32,388 bases of DNA from CAZKTO01 sp964555685 (GTDB taxonomy: Bacteria > Chloroflexota > Dehalococcoidia > SHYB01): contig CAZKTO010000031.1 of assembly GCA_964555685.1 (NCBI GenBank), positions 1-32,388 on the forward strand. The letters run 5' to 3'. Below the pieces are notes generated by a model that was given only the letters and a program-made list of their open reading frames with translations, was not told the DNA's origin and made no database searches. Both the position numbers and the translations under genes were made by a program. The stretch's first letter is position 1. Each line of letters starts with the position of its first letter. This document shows positions 6,161 through 15,539 of the stretch, one piece after another.

Positions 6161-8716
6161 TTGGGCCAGGCGCTCGTCTGGTGGCTGGCCTTCCTCCTGC
6201 TGGGCCTGGTGGCGCTGCCGGTCACCACGGTCCTCTTCCGCCGGCTCCCTGACCGCGGCTACGGCTTCAGCCGCGCCCTGGGCCTCCTGCTCTTCAGCTA
6301 CGCCTTCTGGCTCCTGGGCGTCGCCCGCGTGCTCCCCAACAGCCGGGCCGGCGCCTGGGGGGCGCTGCTCATCGTCGCGGCGCTCTCGGCCTGCGTCCTC
6401 TGGCGCCGCCGCGACGCCGTCCTGGGGTTCCTTCGGAGGCGATGGGGCGTGGTGCTGGCGACGGAGGCGGTCTTCGCCGCCGTCTTCGCCGTCTGGGGCG
6501 TCCTGCGCAGCTACTCGCCGGAGATCGCCCACACCGAGCAGCCCATGGACTTCGCCCTGCTCAACGGCATCCTGGCGAGCCCCCACTTCCCGCCCAACGA
6601 CCCGTGGTTCGCCGGCGAGCCCATCACCTACTACTACTTCGGCTACCTGATGAACGCGGGGGTCGCGCAGCTCACGGGCGTCGCCCCGGCCTTCGCCTAC
6701 AATCTGGCATTGGCCTCGACGGCGGCCATGGCGGCGACGGGCGTCTTCGGCCTCGCGTACAACGTCGTGGCCACGATGCGCGGGCGGGCGGGGGCGCGGC
6801 CCAGTCCCAGGACGGCCCTCCTCTTCGGCGGCGCGGCCGTCGTCCTGCTCCTCTTCATCGGGAACCTGGTGGGCGCGCTGGAGTACCTCAACGCCAACGA
6901 CGCCGGGTCCGACGGCTTCTGGTCATGGGTCAGCATCGACGGGCTGACAGGCCACGATGGCAGCTCGACATGGTATCCAAGCGACAACGGATGGTGGTGG
7001 TGGCGCTCGACGCGCGTCATCAACACCTTTCAGGACGGCCAGAGCCTCGACTACACCATCACCGAGTTCCCGTTCTTCAGCTTCATGCTGGGCGACCTGC
7101 ACCCCCACGTCATGTCGCTGCCGTTCGTCGCCATGGCCATGGGCCTGGCCCTGAACGTGCTGCGAACGCCGGGCGTCTGGGGCCTGCGCGTGCTGCGGTC
7201 GGGCGTCGCCGAGAGCGCGCGGTGGGGCTGGCCACGGCGGCTGGCGCGGCGATGGGACGTGCTGGTAGCGGCCCTGGCGCTGGGCGCCCTGGGCTTCCTG
7301 AACAGCTGGGACCTGCCGACCTTCACGGCCCTCCTCTTCGCGGCGCTCCTCCTGCGCGCCGTGCATCTCCGCGCCCGGGGCCGGCAGGTCCGGCTCAGGG
7401 AGCTGGCGGCGTTCATGGCGATCTTCGTCGCCGCCGAAGCGCTCCTCTACGCCCCGTTCTATCTCCTCTTCGACTCCCAGGCGGGCGGCATCCTCACCAT
7501 CCGCACGGCCCAGACACGCCAGGTCCACTACCTCCTGGTGCTGGGGCCGCTCCTCGTGCTCAACGTCGCGCTGCTGGCGGGGCTGGCGTGGGAGAGCCTC
7601 GACTTGTCGGGGCGGGTCCGGCGCCTGGCGCTGCGGCTGGCCGGCGCGGGCACACCGCATGAAGGACGGGACGCGGCGACGGGCAACCCAGGCCCAAGGC
7701 CGGCGCGATGGCTCGGCTCGCCGGGGCTGTGGGCCATCGTGCTGCCCATGGCGCCCTTCGCGGTCTGGGCCGCCATCGAGCTGGGCCTGAGCGCCCGTGA
7801 GCACGATCCGGCCAAGGGACTCCTCGCCATCGGGAGCCGGTTCTGGCACCTGCTCCCCATCCTCCTGCTCCTGAGTGCGGGCCTCGCGGTGCTCTTCCGG
7901 CGGGCCGCGCGGGAGGGCAGAGCTTCCGCCTCGGCGCAGTTCGCGGTGCTGCTGGTGCTCTTTGCGCTCCTCGTGACCATGGGCGCCGAGCTCTTCCGCA
8001 TCGCCGATCTGTTCAACAACCGGATGAACACGGTCTTCAAGTTCTACTACCAGGCGTGGGCCATGCTGGCCGTGGGCGGGGCCGTGGGCCTGGCCTACTG
8101 GACCCTCCGCGGCGAGACCCTGGCGCGCGGCGCCCGGGCCGCCTGGTGGTGCCTGATGGCGCTCTTCGTGGCAGTCATCGGCGCGGCGTTTCTGTACGTG
8201 CCCGCCGCCGCCTACGCCAAGGCCGAGCGCTTCGCCCCGTCGCCGACCCTCAACGCCCTGGCGGCCTACGAGGCCGCCGCGCCGGCCGAGTTCGAGGCGG
8301 TGCGGTGGCTGCGGGAGCATGCGCGGAAGGGCGACGTCGTCCTCGAGGGGGTGCCCATGTCCAACGGCCGTCCCCAAGGGGACTACAATCCGGCGGTGGC
8401 GCGCATCTCGCGGAACACGGGGCTGCCGACGGTCCTGGGCTGGGCGGGCCACGAGCACCAGTGGCGCGGCGACCCCTTCGAGCCGATCGTCCAGCGCGCG
8501 CGGGACGTGGAGGCGATCTATCAGACGGGCTCCATCGACGAGGCGCGGCGGCTCCTCAAGGCGTACGACGTGACCTACGTGGTGGTGGGCGGCCTGGAGC
8601 GGCGGGCCTACGGTCCCGGCGCCGGGCAACGCTTCGCGCCCTTCATGGACATCGCCTTTGACATCGCCCTTGGCGGCGACCGCGTAGTACTATACAGAGC
8701 CCGCGCCGGCGGCTGA
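6161..8716 (+). CDS. DUF2298 (Chlor_Arch_YYY) multi-pass membrane protein, 851 aa
   Basis: Large polytopic membrane protein with well over ten hydrophobic segments. It shows the DUF2298/Chlor_Arch_YYY signatures: EIAHTEQPMDFALLNGIL (~121-138), PPNDPWFAGEPITYYYFGYLMN (~145-166) and FPFFSFMLGDLHPHVMSLPF (~302-320). A soluble C-terminal part of about 170 residues follows the last membrane segment (VRWLREHARKGDVVLEG onwards), resembling the periplasmic tail of GT-C-type membrane glycosyltransferases. The family is found in Chloroflexota and archaea and has no firmly assigned reaction; lipid-linked sugar transfer is inferred from its company. Start is TTG 6161, three bases after the ftsY stop; the first membrane helix begins immediately after it, so later starts would cut into the helix. 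Confidence 0.85.
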   Translation: MGQALVWWLAFLLLGLVALPVTTVLFRRLPDRGYGFSRALGLLLFSYAFWLLGVARVLPNSRAGAWGALLIVAALSACVLWRRRDAVLGFLRRRWGVVLATEAVFAAVFAVWGVLRSYSPEIAHTEQPMDFALLNGILASPHFPPNDPWFAGEPITYYYFGYLMNAGVAQLTGVAPAFAYNLALASTAAMAATGVFGLAYNVVATMRGRAGARPSPRTALLFGGAAVVLLLFIGNLVGALEYLNANDAGSDGFWSWVSIDGLTGHDGSSTWYPSDNGWWWWRSTRVINTFQDGQSLDYTITEFPFFSFMLGDLHPHVMSLPFVAMAMGLALNVLRTPGVWGLRVLRSGVAESARWGWPRRLARRWDVLVAALALGALGFLNSWDLPTFTALLFAALLLRAVHLRARGRQVRLRELAAFMAIFVAAEALLYAPFYLLFDSQAGGILTIRTAQTRQVHYLLVLGPLLVLNVALLAGLAWESLDLSGRVRRLALRLAGAGTPHEGRDAATGNPGPRPARWLGSPGLWAIVLPMAPFAVWAAIELGLSAREHDPAKGLLAIGSRFWHLLPILLLLSAGLAVLFRRAAREGRASASAQFAVLLVLFALLVTMGAELFRIADLFNNRMNTVFKFYYQAWAMLAVGGAVGLAYWTLRGETLARGARAAWWCLMALFVAVIGAAFLYVPAAAYAKAERFAPSPTLNALAAYEAAAPAEFEAVRWLREHARKGDVVLEGVPMSNGRPQGDYNPAVARISRNTGLPTVLGWAGHEHQWRGDPFEPIVQRARDVEAIYQTGSIDEARRLLKAYDVTYVVVGGLERRAYGPGAGQRFAPFMDIAFDIALGGDRVVLYRARAGG

Positions 8717-8723
8717 CCGATCC

Positions 8724-11021
8724 ATGACCTATACCCAACCACCCTCCTTGGCCCCGCCCGCCTCCGCCGGAGCGCCCGCCGCGCCGGTCCAGATCGCCAT
8801 CCGCTGGGACCGCATCCCGTGGGAGCCGCTGCTCTACGCGGCGCTGTTCATCGTGGCCCTGGGGATGCGGCTGTGGGACCTGGACGCCCGCGCCTACCAC
8901 TACGACGAGTCGATCCACGCCTACGATAGCTGGGCCCTCTTCCAGGGCCGCGGCTACGCCCACAGCCCCTGGTCCCACGGCCCGTTCATGTACGAGGTGC
9001 AGGCCGGCGGCTTCTTCCTCTTCGGCGATAGCCTCTTCGCGGCGCGGGTCTTCCCGGCGCTCTTCGGATCGGCGCTGGTGCTCATGCCGCTCCTGCTGCG
9101 CGGACGGCTGGGCCGCGGGGGCGCGCTGGCGGCCTCCGCGCTCCTCGCCTTCTCGCCGGCGCTCCTGTACGTGAGCCGCTTCGCCCGCGAGGACATCTAC
9201 GCCGTCGTCTTCGACCTGGGGCTCGTCGTCGCCCTCTGGCGCTACATCGACACGCGCCGGACACGGTGGCTCTACTTCGGGGCCATCTCCCTCGTGCTCT
9301 CCTTTTCGACCAAGGAGACGGCGTACCTCAGTCTGGTGGCCGTGGGGAGCTTCCTCGCGGCCTGGTGGGCGCGGCGCTGGCTGCCGGTCCTGTGGTCTCG
9401 GGCGAGCAACAAGGGGGCGCGATTGCTGGCGCGGCTGCGGCCGTCGCGCCTGCGGCCCGAGCACTTCTTCCTGGTCTTCGTGGCGGCGCTCACGCTGCCC
9501 CTGGCCTCGGCGGGCATCGGGTTCGTCATCGAGAGGATCGCGCCGGGCGATCTCGTGCTGGTGCGGCCGCAGGAGCCGGGCCTGGGGGCGGGCCTGGTGG
9601 GAGCGCCCCACGGCGGCGCGCCCGCCTACGCGGTGGCGGCCCTCATCGCGGCGACCTTGTTCGTCGCCAGCGTCATCCTGGGCCTGCTCCTGCGCCACAA
9701 GGCGTTCTTCACCGCCTTCGGGGCCTTCTGGGCGATCTTCTTCGTCCTGCACACGACGTTCCTCACCAACATGATCGGCATGGGGACGGGCCTCTGGCAG
9801 GGGCTGGGCTACTGGATCAGCCAGCACCCGGTGGAGCGGGCCGGCCAGCCCTGGTACTACTACTTCATGCTCCTGGCGCTGTACGAGTTCCTGCCCTTCC
9901 TCTTCGGCATCGGCGCCCTGCTGCTCCTCGCGTGGAAACGCGGCAGGAGGTTCGCGTGGTGGGCGCTCGGGATCACCGTCGCCGCGGGGCTGCTGGCTCC
10001 CATGATCTACCTGGGGACGGACCAGAAGTTCGTCTACCTCCTCCTGCCGCTGGGCGGCGGCCTCATGCTCGTCACCTACCTGGCCCTGGCCAAGGGCGAT
10101 CCGTTCGAGTGGTTCCTGGTCCACTGGACGCTCATCACGCTGCTCCTGTACGTCGTGGCGGGCGAGAAGATGCCGTGGCTGCTGACGCACCTGACGCTGC
10201 CCTTCGCGCTGCTGGCGGGCCGGTCCCTCGGGCGGCTGCTGGACGCCATCCAGTGGCGAAAGGCCGTCCGGCACGGTGGCGTGCTGCTCCTCTTCGTCGT
10301 GCCGGCGGCAGCGCTCCTCGCCATCGCCCTGGACAAGGGGGTCCCCTGGCGCGGCGCCCCCGCTCACGTCTGGACGGTCGCCGGGCCCTCGGTGGCCGCG
10401 GCGGCGCTGGCGGCCGGCGCAGTGATCATCTGGCGCCGCGTCGGGGCGCGCCGTGCGGCCGGCCTCGCCGGCGTCTCCCTGCTGGCGTTCATGGCCTTCT
10501 TCACCATCCGCGCCGGCGTGCAGGTGACCTACGCCAACGACGACGACGCGCGGGAGATGATCGTCTACTCGCAGGTGGGGGCGGAGATCCCGCGCATCGT
10601 GGAGCGGATCGACCGGCTGGCCCGCGAGTCGGGCAAGGGGAGGGAGCTGAAGATCCAGGCCGATACGTCGGACGCGGCGCTGGCGCCTTGGCGCTGGTAC
10701 CTGCGCAACTACACCGGCGCCTCCCTCATCGACATGACGACCTACCAGGGCGACTTCACCGCCGACGTGGTGATCCTGGGCGAGCGGAACAAGAGCAAGA
10801 TCAACGCGGCGCGGGCCCGCTACACCGAGGGCGAGCAGGTCCACCTCCTGGAGTGGTTCAATCCCTGGGTCTATCAGCGGTACACCGCGGGCAAGTTCTG
10901 GGACGACGTCCGCAGCGGGGCCAGCTGGAAGCGCCTGCGCCAGTACTTCGTCTACCGCGAGATGAAGACGCAGCCCGCCTTCCAGGACGTAGTCGTCTAC
11001 TTCGCCAAGGGAGCGCCCTAG
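8724..11021 (+). CDS. Agl23-like (TIGR03663) membrane glycosyltransferase-like protein, 765 aa
   Basis: Polytopic membrane protein of the TIGR03663 'flippase activity-associated protein Agl23' group, related to the PMT/GT39 (GT-C) fold. After the first membrane segment it has the acidic pair in AYHYDESIHAYDSW (D61, E62), placed as the catalytic Asp-Glu of GT-C enzymes in the first extracytoplasmic loop. HGPFMYEVQAGGFFLFGDS and SRFAREDIYAVVFDLGL follow. The C-terminal ~200 residues are soluble (KIQADTSDAALAPWRWYLRNY...). In haloarchaea the namesake is linked to N-glycosylation, so a role in sugar transfer to a lipid or protein outside the membrane is likely but not shown. ATG start seven bases after the preceding stop; no strong Shine-Dalgarno, which suggests coupling. 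Confidence 0.85.
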   Translation: MTYTQPPSLAPPASAGAPAAPVQIAIRWDRIPWEPLLYAALFIVALGMRLWDLDARAYHYDESIHAYDSWALFQGRGYAHSPWSHGPFMYEVQAGGFFLFGDSLFAARVFPALFGSALVLMPLLLRGRLGRGGALAASALLAFSPALLYVSRFAREDIYAVVFDLGLVVALWRYIDTRRTRWLYFGAISLVLSFSTKETAYLSLVAVGSFLAAWWARRWLPVLWSRASNKGARLLARLRPSRLRPEHFFLVFVAALTLPLASAGIGFVIERIAPGDLVLVRPQEPGLGAGLVGAPHGGAPAYAVAALIAATLFVASVILGLLLRHKAFFTAFGAFWAIFFVLHTTFLTNMIGMGTGLWQGLGYWISQHPVERAGQPWYYYFMLLALYEFLPFLFGIGALLLLAWKRGRRFAWWALGITVAAGLLAPMIYLGTDQKFVYLLLPLGGGLMLVTYLALAKGDPFEWFLVHWTLITLLLYVVAGEKMPWLLTHLTLPFALLAGRSLGRLLDAIQWRKAVRHGGVLLLFVVPAAALLAIALDKGVPWRGAPAHVWTVAGPSVAAAALAAGAVIIWRRVGARRAAGLAGVSLLAFMAFFTIRAGVQVTYANDDDAREMIVYSQVGAEIPRIVERIDRLARESGKGRELKIQADTSDAALAPWRWYLRNYTGASLIDMTTYQGDFTADVVILGERNKSKINAARARYTEGEQVHLLEWFNPWVYQRYTAGKFWDDVRSGASWKRLRQYFVYREMKTQPAFQDVVVYFAKGAP

Positions 11022-11053
11022 GCGGGGTCTTTCGATTATGGTGGGGCTGCAAT

Positions 11054-11080
11054 CCCTTCCCCCCGTCTGCGGGGGAAGGG
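11054..11080. repeat. Strong GC-rich hairpin (10-bp perfect stem, 7-base loop)
   Basis: CCCTTCCCCC at 11054-11063 pairs perfectly with GGGGGAAGGG at 11071-11080. It lies in the 217-base gap between the Agl23-like gene and the flippase-like gene, with no T-run after it. It could attenuate transcription or be one copy of a dispersed hairpin repeat. The rest of the gap shows no gene. Confidence 0.55.
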
Positions 11081-11238
11081 TAGGATGGGGGCGTCCATGG
11101 CGGGCGCTCTCCTTTTGGACGTATACTCGTAGCGTTGCTCGTGCGGGCGGCGCTTCGCCCCCGGGGCCGGGGAGCCGGCGACGCCCGCTGGAACCGCTCC
11201 CATCCCTCGCCGCGTACTGTCCAAGAGACAAGGCCATC

Positions 11239-12303
11239 GTGTTCAAGACGCGCAGGTTCTGGATCGGCATTGCGTTCAGCGCGGCGCTCCTGGGCCTCTT
11301 CTTCTGGCAGGTGGACGTCGGCGAGACGTGGGACGCCCTCAAGGACGCCAACTACGCCTGGCTGGTCCCGGCCATCGCCGTCTACTTCGTCGCCGTCCTC
11401 TTTCGGACGATTCGCTGGCACTTCCTCCTGCGTCCGCTGAAGTCCGTCCCCACGCGCCGCCTCTATCCCGTCGTCGTCGTGGGCTACATGGCCAACAACC
11501 TGCTCCCCGTGCGGCTGGGCGAGCTGGTGCGCTCGTTCTACCTGGGAGAGCGGGAGGGCGTCAGCAAGACGGCGACGCTCGCCACCATCATCCTCGAGCG
11601 CGTCTACGATGGCATCGGGCTCATCATCATCGCCCTCATCGTCTGGCCGTTCCTGCCCGTGCCGGACCTCCTGCGCGACTTCTCGGAGGACACGGGCGTG
11701 CCGCTGGCGCTCCTCGTGTCGCTGGTCATCCTGCCCTTCGCCGTCGTCCTGGGCGTCTTCTTCGCCGTCGCCCTCTCGCCGCGGATCGGGCGGGGGGCCG
11801 TCGCCCTGCTGCTGCGCCTCGTGCCGAGGTCCGGCAAGGGCCTCATCGAGGGGATCCTGGTCCGGTTCATCGAAGGGCTGGCCTCCCTGCGCAGCCCGCG
11901 GCGCGTGCTGGCCGTCCTTGCGCTCACGATGCCCGTCTGGATCGCCGAGGCCGCCATGTACTGGATCGTGAGCCTGGGGTTCGATCTGGGCCAGCCCTTC
12001 CACGGCATCCTCTTCACCACCTCGACCTCGAACCTGGCGACGAGCGTCCCATCGACGGCGGGCGGCGTGGGCCCCTTCGAGTACGCCACGCGCCTGACCC
12101 TCGAGGGCCTGAACGAGACGAAGGAGGTGGCGGCAGCCTACGCCATCGTCCTGCACGCGGCGCTCCTCGCCCCGGTGACGGCGGCGGGCCTGGCGATCAT
12201 GTGGGCACAGAACCTGCGCCTGGGCGACATCGCGCGGCGGCCCGCCGCAGGCGGGGTCCTCGGCGCGCCGGATGCGGCGAGCGCGGGGAGGACGAAGCCG
12301 TGA
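11239..12303 (+). CDS. Lysylphosphatidylglycerol synthase TM-region / UPF0104 flippase-like protein
   Basis: A 354-aa membrane protein with about seven to eight helices, of the LPG_synthase_TM (UPF0104) family, which includes the membrane half of MprF and archaeal AglD-type proteins. Family hallmarks are NNLLPVRLGELVRSFYLGEREGVSKTATLATIILERVYDG and, near the end, TAGGVGPFEYATRLTLEG. It lacks the soluble aminoacyl-transferase domain of MprF, so a lipid-translocase or accessory role is more likely than lysinylation. The frame is open upstream to 11038, but that part is poorly protein-like; GTG 11239, preceded by AAGG at 11230-11233, starts just before the first helix and is preferred. It overlaps the next gene by four bases (GTGA), so both are co-translated. 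Confidence 0.85.
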   Translation: MFKTRRFWIGIAFSAALLGLFFWQVDVGETWDALKDANYAWLVPAIAVYFVAVLFRTIRWHFLLRPLKSVPTRRLYPVVVVGYMANNLLPVRLGELVRSFYLGEREGVSKTATLATIILERVYDGIGLIIIALIVWPFLPVPDLLRDFSEDTGVPLALLVSLVILPFAVVLGVFFAVALSPRIGRGAVALLLRLVPRSGKGLIEGILVRFIEGLASLRSPRRVLAVLALTMPVWIAEAAMYWIVSLGFDLGQPFHGILFTTSTSNLATSVPSTAGGVGPFEYATRLTLEGLNETKEVAAAYAIVLHAALLAPVTAAGLAIMWAQNLRLGDIARRPAAGGVLGAPDAASAGRTKP

Positions 12304-13640
12304 ACGTCGGTATCATCGGAGGCGGCGCCCTGGGCCTGGCGGCGGCCTACGAGCTCACGCGCTCCGGCCACCGGCCCGTGGTCTACGAGCGGGCCCCGAT
12401 CCTGGGCGGCCAGGCCTCGACGTTCGACGTCGGCGGCGGGCGCCTCGAGCGCGGCTACCACCATCTCTTTCGCTCCGATCGCTACATGGTCGACCTTATC
12501 CACGAGCTGGGCCTGGGCCCCAAGCTCGCGTGGATCGAGTCCAAGGTCGGCTTCTTCCACGGGGGCCGCATCTACCCCTTCACCACGCCCATGGACCTGC
12601 TGCGCTTCTCGGCGCTGCCGTTCCGCGACCGCGTCAAGCTGGGCCTCATCACCCTCTACCTCCAGCGCAAGCGCTACTGGCCCCGCGACTACGAGCGGAC
12701 GACGGCCGAGGCGTGGATGCGCAAGCACGCGGGCCGGCGCATCTTCGAGACGGTCTGGGGGCCGATGCTGCGCGGGAAGTTCGGTGAGAGCGCCGGCGAG
12801 GTCTCCATGGCCTGGCTGTGGGGCAAGATCTACCTGCGCACGGCCTCCCGCGGCAAGGGGATGACCAAGGAGCTCCTGGGCTACCCCATGGGCAGCTTCG
12901 GCGAGGTCTTCGAGCGGCTGGAGGAGGCCATCAAACGCGGCGGCGGCGAGGTCCACTACCCCGCCAGCGTCAATCGCGTGGTGGTCGAGCAAGGGCGGGC
13001 CTCGGCGCTCCAGGTCAAGCACAGGGACGGCCGCGAGGAGACGCGCCTCTTCGACCGCATCCTCTCCACGACACCCTCGTCCGTCTTCCCGCGCCTCGTC
13101 CCCGAGCTTCCGGAGTCGTACACCAAGTACCTGACCCACGTGCGCTACCAGGCGGCGGTCCTGATCATCATCGCGCTGGACCGGCCCCTCACGCCCGTCT
13201 ACTGGCTGAACATCGCCGACCGCTCGATCCCGTTCGTCGGCCTCATCGAGCACACCAACTACATCGATAGATCGCACTATGGCGGCAATCACCTGGTCTA
13301 CCTCTCCAACTACCTGGGCAAGGAGAACGAGCTGTACGCCATGCCGCCCGACGAGCTGTGGAGGCGGTACATCCCGTCGCTCAAGAAGATCAACCCGGCC
13401 TTCGAGGAGTCGTGGGTGAAAGAGCGCCACTACCACCGGGAGGACGCGGCCCAGCCGATCATCGGGGTGGACTATTCATCGCGCATCCCTCCGCTGGAGA
13501 CGCCCATCAAGGACCTGTGGCTCGCCAACACAACGCAGATCTACCCCGAGGACCGGGGGACGAACTACAGCGTGCGGCTGGGCCGCGCCGTGGCGCACAT
13601 GCTCACGGGCGAGCGGCCGGCGCGGATGTGGTGGGAGTGA
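12300..13640 (+). CDS. NAD(P)/FAD-dependent oxidoreductase, amine-oxidase/PPOX-like
   Basis: Flavoprotein of 446 aa. An N-terminal Rossmann motif, VGIIGGGALGLAAAYELTRSG (G7, G9, G12) with an acidic residue ending strand 2 (VYERAP), is followed by GGQASTFDVGGGRLERGYHHLFRSD, typical of amine oxidase/protoporphyrinogen oxidase-like and UDP-galactopyranose-mutase-related proteins. The C-terminal flavin contact is EDRGTNYSVRLGRAVAHML. The GTG start at 12300 has a strong GGGGAGGA at 12285-12292 and overlaps the previous stop. Sitting at the end of the DUF2298/Agl23/flippase run, it may modify the lipid carrier or sugar used by those proteins; its substrate cannot be told from sequence. Heme synthesis (HemY) is possible but no other heme gene is nearby. 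Confidence 0.8.
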   Translation: MNVGIIGGGALGLAAAYELTRSGHRPVVYERAPILGGQASTFDVGGGRLERGYHHLFRSDRYMVDLIHELGLGPKLAWIESKVGFFHGGRIYPFTTPMDLLRFSALPFRDRVKLGLITLYLQRKRYWPRDYERTTAEAWMRKHAGRRIFETVWGPMLRGKFGESAGEVSMAWLWGKIYLRTASRGKGMTKELLGYPMGSFGEVFERLEEAIKRGGGEVHYPASVNRVVVEQGRASALQVKHRDGREETRLFDRILSTTPSSVFPRLVPELPESYTKYLTHVRYQAAVLIIIALDRPLTPVYWLNIADRSIPFVGLIEHTNYIDRSHYGGNHLVYLSNYLGKENELYAMPPDELWRRYIPSLKKINPAFEESWVKERHYHREDAAQPIIGVDYSSRIPPLETPIKDLWLANTTQIYPEDRGTNYSVRLGRAVAHMLTGERPARMWWE

Positions 13641-13658
13641 GCCGGCGGGCCTGACCGC

Positions 13659-13673
13659 GGGGGGCGGCCCCCC
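13659..13673 (+). terminator. GC hairpin after the FAD oxidoreductase
   Basis: GGGGGG at 13659-13664 and CCCCCC at 13668-13673 can form a compact hairpin shortly after the stop at 13640. There is no T-tract. It would separate the surface-glycan run from the LLM oxidoreductase gene. Confidence 0.35.
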
Positions 13674-13743
13674 ACCCTTGCCCTGAGCGCCGCCCCGCAC
13701 TACAATGCGGCCCACCCCAACAGGTCGGGGCCTCGGAGGCATC

Positions 13744-14616
13744 ATGCGCATCGGCGTCATCTTCCCCCAGACGGAGATCGGCGCGGACCCCGGCGCCATC
13801 CGCGACTTCGTCCAGGCGGTCGAGGGCCTGGGCTTCGACCACCTGGTCGTCTACGACCACGTGCTGGGCGCCGACCACCGGGCGCGCCCCGGCTGGAAGG
13901 GCTTCTACAACTACACGCACATGTTCCATGAGCCGCTGGTCCTGTTCGGCTACCTGGCGGGTTGCACCAAGCGGCTGGAGCTCGTGACGGGCGTGCTGGT
14001 GCTCGGCCAGCGCCAGACGGCCCTCGTGGCCAAGCAGGCGGCCGAGGTGGACGTCCTCTCCGGGGGGCGCCTGCGCCTGGGCATCGGCATCGGGTGGAAC
14101 GACGTGGAGTACGAGGCGCTGGGCCAGCAATTCCGCAACCGCGGCGCGCGCTCCGAGGAGCAGATCGCGGTGATGCGGGCCCTCTGGACGCAGGACCTGA
14201 TCACCTTCGACGGGCGGTGGCACCGGGTCACCGCCGCGGGGCTGAACCCATTGCCGGTGCAGCGCCCCATCCCCGTCTGGATCGGCTCGCGGGCCGAGAT
14301 CGCGCTGCGCCGCACGGCGCGCATCGCCGACGGCTGGATGCCGCCCTTGTTCCTGCCGGCCAGCGAGCAGGGGCTCCAGGAGCTGGAGCGCTTTCGCCGC
14401 TACGTCCGAGAGGCCGGCCGCGACCCGGCCAGCGTCGGCATCGAGGGCAGGGTGCGCCTGGACAAGGCATCGCCGGAGCAGTGCGCCGCGCAGACGGCCC
14501 AATGGCACCAGGCCGGCGTCTCCCACGTCAGCATCAACACCATGGACGCCGGCTTCAAGTCCGTGGACGACTACGTCCGCGCCCTGCGCCGCTACAAGGA
14601 CGCGCTGGCTGTGTAG
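13744..14616 (+). CDS. LLM-class (F420-dependent type) oxidoreductase
   Basis: A 290-aa luciferase-like monooxygenase-fold protein of the TIGR03619-type F420-dependent group. Visible family features are MRIGVIFPQTEIGADPGAI, YDHVLGADH, VLVLGQRQTALVAKQAAEVDVLSGGRLRLGIGIGWNDVEYEALG, and PVWIGSRAEIALRRTARIADGWMP. Such enzymes reduce or oxidise small organic substrates with F420 or FMN; the cofactor assignment rests on family similarity. ATG 13744 is chosen because GGAGG stands at 13735-13739 and the beta-alpha barrel's first strand follows at once. The gene stands alone on the plus strand, converging with the SDR gene only five bases after its stop. Confidence 0.85.
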   Translation: MRIGVIFPQTEIGADPGAIRDFVQAVEGLGFDHLVVYDHVLGADHRARPGWKGFYNYTHMFHEPLVLFGYLAGCTKRLELVTGVLVLGQRQTALVAKQAAEVDVLSGGRLRLGIGIGWNDVEYEALGQQFRNRGARSEEQIAVMRALWTQDLITFDGRWHRVTAAGLNPLPVQRPIPVWIGSRAEIALRRTARIADGWMPPLFLPASEQGLQELERFRRYVREAGRDPASVGIEGRVRLDKASPEQCAAQTAQWHQAGVSHVSINTMDAGFKSVDDYVRALRRYKDALAV

Positions 14617-14620
14617 ACCC

Positions 14621-15520
14621 TCACCCCACGGGCGCGCCGGGAGGCAGGCCCCAGTGCGTGGGCCCGTAAGGCGCGGGCAGCTGCGTCCCGTCGACCAGGC
14701 CCGCCTCCACGCAGAACGAGGGCGCGTTGATGTTACGGCCCGAGAAGTGCATCGGCGTCGGGTGGCTGGCGAGATACGCGCAGACGGCGCCCGGTACGTC
14801 CACGCTCAGCGCCTTGGAGACGTCGAACCCGAAGGCGCCCATGTCGTGCTCCATGCGCTCCGTGCCGACGAAGCCCGGCTCCAGGTTGATGACGGCGATC
14901 TTGTGCTTGCGCCACTCCTTGGCCAGCCCCGCCGCCATCCGGTTGAAGGCCGCCTTGGAGATGGAGTAGCCCAGGCCCCATCCGCCCTCGCCGATGTCGC
15001 GCGGAGGCTCGTTGTAGCCGGCGCCGGAGGTCACGTCGATGATGACGCCGCCGCCCTGCTTCATCATCACGGGGGCCGCCAGCTTGGCCAGGTAGAGGGG
15101 CGCGACGACATTGCACTGGAGATGATGCTGGAAGAGCTCGATGGGCGTGTCCAGCACGAGGTCCATGTGTCCGGGGCCGATGTAGCGGGCGTTGTTCACC
15201 AGCACATCGATCCGGCCCCAGGCCTTCATCGTCTCGCTGACGGCGTTCTCGCAGTCCCCAAGCGACATCAGGTCCAGCTTGACGATGAGGGCCTGCCGGC
15301 CCAGGGCCCGGATCTCCTGCGCCGTCTTCTCCAGGCTCCCTGGGAGCGGCGTCGTCTTGGACTGCTTGACGGTCGAGGAGTGCTCGAAGGACTGGCCCTC
15401 CTTCACCGTCCGGGCGCAGACGACCACGTCGAAGCCCCGCTTGGCGAGGTTGAGGGCGCAGCCGCGACCGATCCCCCGGCTCGCCCCCGTGACGATGGCG
15501 ACCTTGTTCTTGTTAGCCAT
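14621..15520 (-). CDS. Short-chain dehydrogenase/reductase (SDR)
   Basis: NAD(P)-dependent SDR of 299 aa. The cofactor motif is TGASRGIG (11-18), the NNA-type motif is VLVNNAR (107-112), and the catalytic set is S165, Y185 and K189 (YSISK). Two insertions stand out: ~30 residues after the second strand (VKEGQSFEHSSTVKQSKTTPLPG) and a longer loop between Ser and Tyr (GYNEPPRDIGEGGWGLG; 20 residues apart against the usual ~13). These resemble a subgroup related to HSDL2/DHRS1-like SDRs. ATG 15520 is preceded by GGAGGAGG, so the longer in-frame extension upstream is not real. Substrate unknown. Confidence 0.88.
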   Translation of the reverse strand: MANKNKVAIVTGASRGIGRGCALNLAKRGFDVVVCARTVKEGQSFEHSSTVKQSKTTPLPGSLEKTAQEIRALGRQALIVKLDLMSLGDCENAVSETMKAWGRIDVLVNNARYIGPGHMDLVLDTPIELFQHHLQCNVVAPLYLAKLAAPVMMKQGGGVIIDVTSGAGYNEPPRDIGEGGWGLGYSISKAAFNRMAAGLAKEWRKHKIAVINLEPGFVGTERMEHDMGAFGFDVSKALSVDVPGAVCAYLASHPTPMHFSGRNINAPSFCVEAGLVDGTQLPAPYGPTHWGLPPGAPVG

Positions 15521-15539
15521 GCTTTGCCTCCTCCAGATG

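Noticed and set aside
8643..11351. 902-codon open frame on the minus strand across the Agl23-like gene
   Set aside because: High-GC shadow of the plus-strand gene; low-complexity Arg/Glu/Gly-rich composition with no protein-family motif.
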